From: Nemertoderma westbladi
Lineage: Eukaryota > Xenacoelomorpha > Nemertodermatida > Nemertodermatidae
Direction: 5' to 3'
Length of the DNA: 64,000 bases
Assembly: GCA_032718475.1 (NCBI GenBank)
Contig: JAUCBJ010006956.1
Coordinates: forward strand, 62,001 to 126,000
Shown one piece after another: positions 27,501 to 36,500 of this stretch. How positions within the stretch are numbered: position 1 is the stretch's first letter; every line of letters starts with the position of its first letter. Position numbers and translations under genes: made by a program. The notes below the pieces were generated by a model that saw only the letters and a list, made by a program, of their open reading frames with translations, was not told where the DNA came from and made no database searches.

Positions 27501-30500
27501 TCCCTATGAACCTCACCACCACCGGGTATCTGCCGTCACACCAACTCCCTATGAACCTCACCACCACCGGGTATCTGCCGTCACCCCAACTCCCTATGAA
27601 CCTCACCACCACCGGGTATCTACCGTCACCCCAACTCCCTATGAACCTCACCACCACCGGGTATCTGCCGTCACACCAACTCCATATGAACCTCACCACC
27701 ACCGGGTATCTGCCGTCACCCCAACTCCCTATGAACCTCACCACCACCGGGTATCTGTCGTCACCCCAACTCCATATGAACCTCACCATCGGGTATCTGC
27801 CGTCACCCCAACTCCCTATGAACCTCACCACCACCGGGTATCTGCCGTCACCCCAACTCCCTATAAACCTCACCACCACCGGGTATCTGCCGTCACACCA
27901 ACTCCATATGAACCTCACCACCACCGGGTATCTGCCGTCACCCCAACTCCCTATGAACCTCACCACCACCGGGTATCTGTCGTCACCCCAACTCCATATG
28001 AACCTCACCACCGGGTATCTGCCGTCACACCAACTCCCTATGAACCTCACCACCACCGGGTATCTGCCGTCACCCCAACTCCCTATGAACCTCACCACCA
28101 CCGGGTATCTGCCGTCACCCCAACTCCCTATGAACCTCACCACCGGGTATCTGCCGTCACCCCAACTCCCTATGAACCTCACCACCACCGGGTATCTGCC
28201 GTCACCCCAACTCCCTATGAACCTCACCACCACCGGGTATCTACCGTCACCCCAACTCCCTATGAACCTCACCACCGGGTATCTGTCGTCACCCCAACTC
28301 CATATGAACATCACCACCGGGTATCTGCCGTCACACCAACTCCCTATGAACCTCACCACCACCGGGTATCTGCCGTCACCCCAACTCCATATGAACCTCA
28401 CCACCACCGGGTATCTGCCGTCACCCCAACTCCCTATGAACCTCACCACCACCGGGTATCTGCCGTCACCCCAACTCCCTATGAACCTCACCACCACCGG
28501 GTATCTGCCGTCACCCCAACTCCATATGAACCTCACCACCACCGGGTATCTGCCGTCACCCCAACTCCCTATGAACCTCACCACCACCGGGTATCTGCCG
28601 TCACCCCAACTCCCTATGAACCTCACCACCGGGTATCTGCCGTCACCCCAACTCCCTATGAATCTCACCACCACCGGGTATCTGCCGTCACCCCAACTCC
28701 CTATGAACCTCACCACCACCGGGTATCTGCCGTCACCCCAACTCCCTATGAACCTCACCACCGGGTATCTGCCGTCACACCAACTCCCTATGAACCTCAC
28801 CACCACCGGGTATCTGCCGTCACCCCAACTCCATATGAACCTCACCACCACCGGGTATCTGCCGTCAAACCAACTCCCTATAAACCTCACCACACCACCG
28901 GGTATCTGCCGTCACCCCAACTCCCTATGAACCTCACCACCACCGGGTATCTGCCGTCACACCAACTCCCTATGAACCTCACCACCACCGGGTATCTGCC
29001 GTCACCCCAACTCCATATGAACCTCACCACCACCGGGTATCTGCCGTCAAACCAACTCCCTATAAACCTCACCACACCACCGGGTATCTGCCGTCACCCC
29101 AACTCCCTATGAACCTCACCACCACCGGGTATCTGCCGTCACCCCAACTCCCTATGAACCTCACCACCACCGGGTATCTGCCGTCAAACCAACTCCCTAT
29201 AAACCTCACCACACCACCGGGTATCTGCCGTCACCCCAACTCCCTATGAACCTCACCACCGGGTATCTGCCGTCAAACCAACTCCCTATAAACCTCACCA
29301 CACCACCGGGTATCTGCCGTCACCCCAACTCCCTATGAACCTCACCACCACCGGGTATCTGCCGTCACCCCAACTCCCTATGAACCTCACCACCACCGGG
29401 TATCTGCCGTCAAACCAACTCCCTATAAACCTCACCACACCACCGGGTATCTGCCGTCACCCCAACTCCCTATGAACCTCACCACCACCGGGTATCTGCC
29501 GTCAAACCAACTCCCTATAAACCTCACCACACCACCGGGTATCTGCCGTCACCCCAACTCCCTATGAACCTCACCACCGGGTATCTGCCGTCACACCAAC
29601 TCCCTATGAACCTCACCACCACCGGGTATCTGCCGTCACCCCAACTCCCTATGAACCTCACCACCACCGGGTATCTGCCGTCACCCCAACTCCCTATGAA
29701 CCTCACCACCACCGGGTATCTGCCGTCACCCCAACTCCATATGAACCTCACCACCACCGGGTATCTGCCGTCACCCCAACTCACCTGAACCATCCGGCCC
29801 AATGAAATCTGCAGTGGACCGAGATGTGCGCTGGCAATAAAAAGGAACAGAAGTCGCAGCATACTGAATATATTGGCCACGGCAAATAAACCGTCAGCGA
29901 TAATCAGAGGGTCGTCGCCGGACCAATACTTCCGCGGGAAATCGGGGTCGTGCCAACCCTACAAACGGTAAACCAAAACAGAAAGTAAATCGGGGTCGTG
30001 CCAACCCTACAAACAGTAAACCAAAACAGAAAGTAGATCGGGGTCGTGCCAACCTTATAAACGGTAAAGAAAAACAGAAGTAAATCGGGGTCGTGCCAAC
30101 CCTACAAACGGTAAACCAAAACAGAAAGTAAATCGGGGTCGTGCCAACCCTACAAACGGTAAACCAAAACAGAAAGTAAATCGGGGTCGTGCCAACCCTA
30201 CAAACGGTAAACCAAAACAGAAAGTAAATCGGGGTCGTGCCAACCCTACAAACGGTAAACCAAAACAGAAAGTAAATCGGGGTCGTGCCAACCCTACAAA
30301 CGGTAAACCAAAACAGAAAGTAAATCGGGGTCGTGCCAACCCTACAAACGGTAAACCAAAACAGAAAGTAAATCGGGGTCGTGCCAACCCTACAAACGGT
30401 AAACAAAAACAGAAAGTTAATCGGGGTCGTGCCAACCCTACAAACGGTAAACCAAAACAGAAAGTAAATCGGGGTCGTGCCAACCCTACAAACGGTAAAC

Positions 30501-33500
30501 AAAAACAGAAAGTAAATCGGGGTCGTGCCAACCCTACAAACGGTAAACAAAAACAGAAAGTTAATCGGGGTCGTGCCAACCCTACAAACGGTAAACAAAA
30601 ACAGAAAGTAAATCGGGGTCGTGCCAACCCTACAAACGGTAAACCAAAACAGAAAGTAAATCGGGGTCGTGCCAACCCTACAAACGGTAAACAAAAACAG
30701 AAAGTTAATCGGGGTCGTGCCAACCCTACAAACGGTAAACCAAAACAGAAAGTAAATCGGGGTCGTGCCAACCCTACAAACGGTAAACCAAAACAGAAAG
30801 TAAATCGGGGTCGTGCCAACCCTACAAACGGTAAACCAAAACAGAAAGTAAATCGGGGTCGTTCCAACCCTACAAACGGTAAACCAAAACAGAAAGTAAA
30901 TCGGGGTCGTGCCAACCCTACAAACGGTAAACCAAAACAGAAAGTAAATCGGGGTCGTGCCAACCCTACAAACGGTAAACCAAAACAGAAAGTAAATCGG
31001 GGTCGTGCCAACCCTACAAACGGTAAACCAAAACAGAAAGTAAATCGGGGTCGTGCCAACCCTACAAACGGTAAACAAAAACAGAAAGTAAATCGGGGTC
31101 GTGCCAACCCTACAAACGGTAAACAAAAACAGAAAGTAAATCGGGGTCGTGCCAACCCTACAAACGGTAAACAAAAACAGAAAGTAAATCGGGGTCGTGC
31201 CAACCCTACAAACGGTAAACAAAAACAGAAAGTAAATCGGGGTCGTGCCAACCCTACAAACGGTAAACAAAAACAGAAAGTAAATCGGGGTCGTGCCAAC
31301 CCTACAAACGGTAAACCAAAACAGAAAGTAAATCGGGGTCGTGCCAACCCTACAAACGGTAAACCAAAACAGAAAGTAAACAGTAAACATATAGATAGTT
31401 ACGGTAAACAAAGAGTAACTGTACCCTTGAAAAAGGTGAAATAAATGTAAGAAATTAATCAGGGTGGGTTAATAAAATAGCAAGAGACTTATCATGATGT
31501 ACATACATACATATGTACATATGAGTATAGTTTCTTCGTTTCTCGAAGGTCACGCGCGAAAATTGAACTTAGAAAATTTCTAGACTTGTTACGTTTAAAT
31601 ACGAATCTACAGATTTACAGACACAACGATCAATATAGTTGTACCCGTATTCTAAGCTTGCATACTGCCGTGGCTCGCCCCACATCAGCCACACCACACC
31701 TAATGCACCGGTTGGATCAGCCATGTAAATTCACAATTAATTTCCATTAAGAGATGTGCCCTTTATTAATCTTATAAGTATCTATATAGACCAATGTCTT
31801 TTAGCAGACCTTTCAGTAATGTAAATGGCTGACCGCCACTATTTCCTCTCGCAGCCGGTTCATAGATAAATAACACGCAGAGTCAGTTATATGATCAGTA
31901 ACACCGGAAGTCCAATTATGTAAATACAATTAATACATATTCCGCGGGTTACCGACGGTGAACCTACAAGTATGTCTCTACAATTCGGAAGGTTAAACCT
32001 TCCAATGTTTTGCCATATTCGGTACCGTTCCAAACAAAGTTTATTGCGTAGAATTGACACAACTTGCAATTCTATTTTACGTGAGATCTCGCGTATTTGT
32101 AGTATTAACTCAATATCACGTATTCTTTCTTAGGTATGATTTCAGTGACCTACTTACTCATACTCTGTGCTTGATTTGTTGTGTGCTTGTTTTACTCGTT
32201 TTTATGGGCTAAGGCCTGGATTAAAGGGAATAATAATAATAATAACATAAGAGTAGTGCCATGGTACTTACCTTGATGTAAACAATAGACCTTAGTGCTA
32301 TGGTGGCCAAATATAAGGAGTTCATGAAGAAATCTAAGAGATTCCACCAATCGGAAGTGTATTCTACAAATCCACTCTCCCAGACTTCTTTGATTTCCGA
32401 CCAAATCTTTCCTACAATATGTCACATAAACGGATAATAGAATACAGTAAATGGTATTATACAGCATATTGATAGTATATGTAACCTACAGCTACACGGG
32501 TAATACCATATTACTAATTAATAATTATTTACCATACGTGTTTAATATGGTAAACCTTTGAAATTATACAGGCTATATACTAAAACACATAACTTACAAT
32601 AGTATGCTCACATTTCCAAAAAATGTGTCTTTTTCTATATTATTCGAACTTCGCATTCTATTTATATGATGTGCACATACTGCATTTTCTTCTTCCACTT
32701 ACTTCATTCACGGTATAAATACCCTGTTTACTATATTTATTTATTTACTATTTATTTTTAGTCCAAATCCAAGTGAGGAAATCGAGCCATGCATCAAACT
32801 TAGGAATACTCAAATAATCACTAGAAGGAGACAAAGGTTAATCAGATTATTGGAGCGGGTTGCTTCTAGTGTTGGTCTTTTTGTTAAATCTTATAAAACT
32901 AAAATTTTGACAGTTTTAACTTCGACAGTTCGCAGGAAATGACTCATGATATGTTATGGGGCATATACACCAATGATGGTGTGCTTCGTGCTTGATCATG
33001 TTGATGACTTCTGCTGCTTGCGATCATGGATCCGGAAGTCCGGAAGTTCGACCTTCGAATGCGAATAGTCTGTCCAAGATTAAGTCACAAAATAGAACGG
33101 GTGAGGCGATGATAGTCTATGTGTACATTATATAAAATACTGTAGGATAGGTTTATTATGCCTAGGATATATTTTATAAACATTAAAAGTTTAACATGAA
33201 TAGAAAATAAAATGACACTCATTCATTCACACGAAATATTAACTAATTATGGAATCCATATAACTGGAACTTTAAACAATATTGGTTGCAGTGTGGGGTG
33301 TGGGAGGGGCGCGGAAGAAGAAAAATATCTATTCTAAACATATTTACTTAGATGTTAGTGCAAAGTTAAGTTAAAATTTAGTGTAAAGAAATAGAACAAA
33401 AGTGACAAGCAGTCACCGAAAGTAAACAGTTGCCAATTAAGTGCATAAAATCGAGTTCTCAGGTGAACATTTCAAAGGCATTCAAATGAACACGGAACAG

Positions 33501-36500
33501 AAACTAAGTGAACACGCAGTTCCGAGTGTCTAGGTTTCTTACCAATTACAAAACTCATAACAAAAAACTCCACGTAGGAAGGGAGAGTTTCGGCGTCGTG
33601 TTTGTCTCGATGCCCGAAGGTGGAGATAGTCGGGTCACTGGCCAATCCGAGACAGACGAGGAAAATAATGAACGCCGCATTGTGATTAACAAACTTAACA
33701 AAGGGACTCCGAAAAAACTCGCCCACCTAAATAGGAAACATTAAATTAATCTAGTGACGTTGTAACATAAGGATATAGTCTAGTAGACTTACCTATGACG
33801 AAAGATAACATAAACCATTCGAGAGGGTGTGGTCTGACGTAGCCGTGGTAACTTTGTCCGAAGGTGGATGATGTAGAGCTGCCAGTCACCAATACACACG
33901 TCAAAAAGATAAAGAAGCAGGCGTTGTGATTGAGAAATTTTACGAAGGGGCCGGTGAGAAAAACTCCTAACTGAAAGACATTGGGATTATGTTATTGTAT
34001 ATGTAGGACTAACTACAAGGACGCCTCATGGGTTTTAACAATGTCATGATCCTCGTGTGTATCTCCGTTCTCGTTTATTTTATATCTTTGCACTCGTTTA
34101 CTTTATATCTTTGCACTCGTTTACTTTATATCTTTGCACTCGTTTACTTGGCATCTTTGCACTCGTTTACTTTATATCTTTACACTCGTTTACTTTATAT
34201 AATTGCACTCGTTTACTTTATATCTTTGCACTCGTTTACGTTATATCTTTGCACTCGTTTACTTTATATCTTTGCACTCGTTTACTTGGCATCTTTGCAC
34301 TCGTTTACTTTATATCTTTACACTCGTTTACTTTATATAATTGCACTCGTTTACTTTATATCTTTACACTCGTTTTCTTTATATAATTGCACTCGTTTAC
34401 TATATATTTTTGTACTCGTTAAACATACCACTGGTGCTTACGCACTCGGTCGGCACACTTTAAGGTGCTATTTTACAGTTGTACAAAAGTATGTAAATAG
34501 TATAACATCACATTATATACTACATTTAGTTACCATGGTTTTCGGGGCTGCAAGGTACATAATCGCCGTAAAGGGGAGGGAACATAAACAAGCGAAAAGA
34601 ATTCCGAGTTTCATTGGTCCGTTTCCTCGTCTCCACCCGGGCATCCCCTCGTACCAAATACTGGCCAACAATTGCTGACAATTTGGATGAGCCACAAACT
34701 AAAAACATAACAGCAACGGATTAGATACATACAAATATTCAAATTAGATATTCTGGCGCCTAGAAGGATAATTGAGAAGTTATTAACAAATAAACACAGA
34801 CGTCTGGTTATTATCTTTGTTGACTTTATTAAACCCTTCGACTCATTCTCCCGACCATGTATAACATAATTGCAGCATTTGGGATTCCTAAGAAAATTAT
34901 AGCAGCTATCAGATCACTATACGATGGTTCCACCACATTTGTGTCTACTGCTGATGGTGACACAGATCCATTCGAAGTCTTATGAGGAATCCTTCAGGGT
35001 GACGCACTTGCACCATTCTTATTCTTAATTGTGGTTGATTATGTTCTACACATGTCCGTAGACCATCATAATAAACAAAACGTACCGCACGTTACGCAAA
35101 ACGTAACATAAGCTTAATGGATCAGATTGCTTCTAGTGTTGGTCTTTTTGTAAACTCCAAGAAGACCAAAATTATGACAGTCTTGACAGCCCTCCAGAAA
35201 TGTCTGATCGTAAGAGCATAATTTACAGGGATGACTTGCTTGAGCACGTGGATGACTTCTGCTACTTGGGATCATGGATCAGAAAGTCAGATGAAGAGAT
35301 TCGGATATGTAAGGGGAAGGCATGGGCTAGGCAGCGTTAGATAGTCTGTCCAGGATTTGGAAGTCGCATAGAATAAAACAGAATCTTAAGGTTCAATTAT
35401 TAAGGGCAGCAGTAGTACCAGTTCTCTTATGAGAGTCCATGCTGGGCTCTAACTGCAGAGGATACCAAATCTCTGGATGGCACTTTCACAAGCATGCTGG
35501 GCCAGGTTCATTGTATCAAGAACAATGAATACATCTCCAATCAGACACTATATACAACATTTGAGGTCCGCCTCCGCTTTGTAGGACATTTCTTTCGCCG
35601 CGAGGACCAGCCAGTGCATAATCTAGTGCTTTGGTGGCCTCATGAAGTGAATAAGCATGGTGGACATCACACGACTTTCTTGAGACACATCTTAAAGGAC
35701 ACTGGCCTAGAAGATGCGGATGATCTAACAAATATCATGGGTGATAGGGAATTGTGGTGGCGCATATTGTCGACAAACCGGCCGGACATTATTAATATAT
35801 ATGTAATGTATATAATGTATAGCTGCAATGCAGCATGCCGATATAGTTTAGTAGTAATTGCAGCTTTTTTCCAAGGATACTTCTTGATTACAAACAATAC
35901 AGTGTTACACACTAGTGGCGACATTCCTGGGTTTCCAATTAGGAAGCCCTGGTTCGATTCCTAGATGGGGTAGCACTGTTTGGGCACAGTGCTTTAAATG
36001 CTGCAGCCTAGCTCAACACATCCTTCATACTTTCATCCTTCAGTGCTCGATAAATGGGAATCAAGGCAACTTGGGAAATAGAGTGGAAGGGTTTACTGTG
36101 GAAGATCACCCGTGGTGGTGAACAGAGGCATTCCTAGGCTTAACGAGCCTAAAAGATTCTCCCATTAATTATAATAAAAATTATTAAATAAAATGCTAAA
36201 TGGAGTAGAATGATGAACAAGCTCTATTGATTTATATTAAACGTTTTACGTTTTTATAACCTAAAGATTTCAGGGTAGACCAAAGTTTTTTTTGAGGTGT
36301 CTCCTTTTAACTTATTTTATATATAAATCATAATAAGCTTTATTAACTTATCTTTGGACCAGGGTTCTAGACCTGCAGTAATTATTATAATCAGATAAAA
36401 CGCAAAAAGTTATTCCCTTTTTTCCCATGTAATACGTAATTTTATTCTTAAATTAGTACTTCTTTGTTGCTAAATTTTTTAATAAAAGAAAGAGCGATTA

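Noticed and set aside
24421-29112. Open frames of 1563, 1277 and 1268 codons on both strands
   Set aside because: They arise because the 42/45-bp units are multiples of three and lack stops. Both strands and several frames are open at once, there is no promoter or independent start, and the only biologically connected frame is the short read-through from exon G.
29894-31411. Minus-strand frames of 505 and 430 codons with 16-residue hydrophobic repeats ([16 protein letters not shown])
   Set aside because: Product of the 48-bp unit; the phase that actually enters exon G contains a stop in each unit.
35951-35961. tRNA gene suggested by GGTTCGATTCC
   Set aside because: No A box or full cloverleaf is visible; at most a SINE relic.
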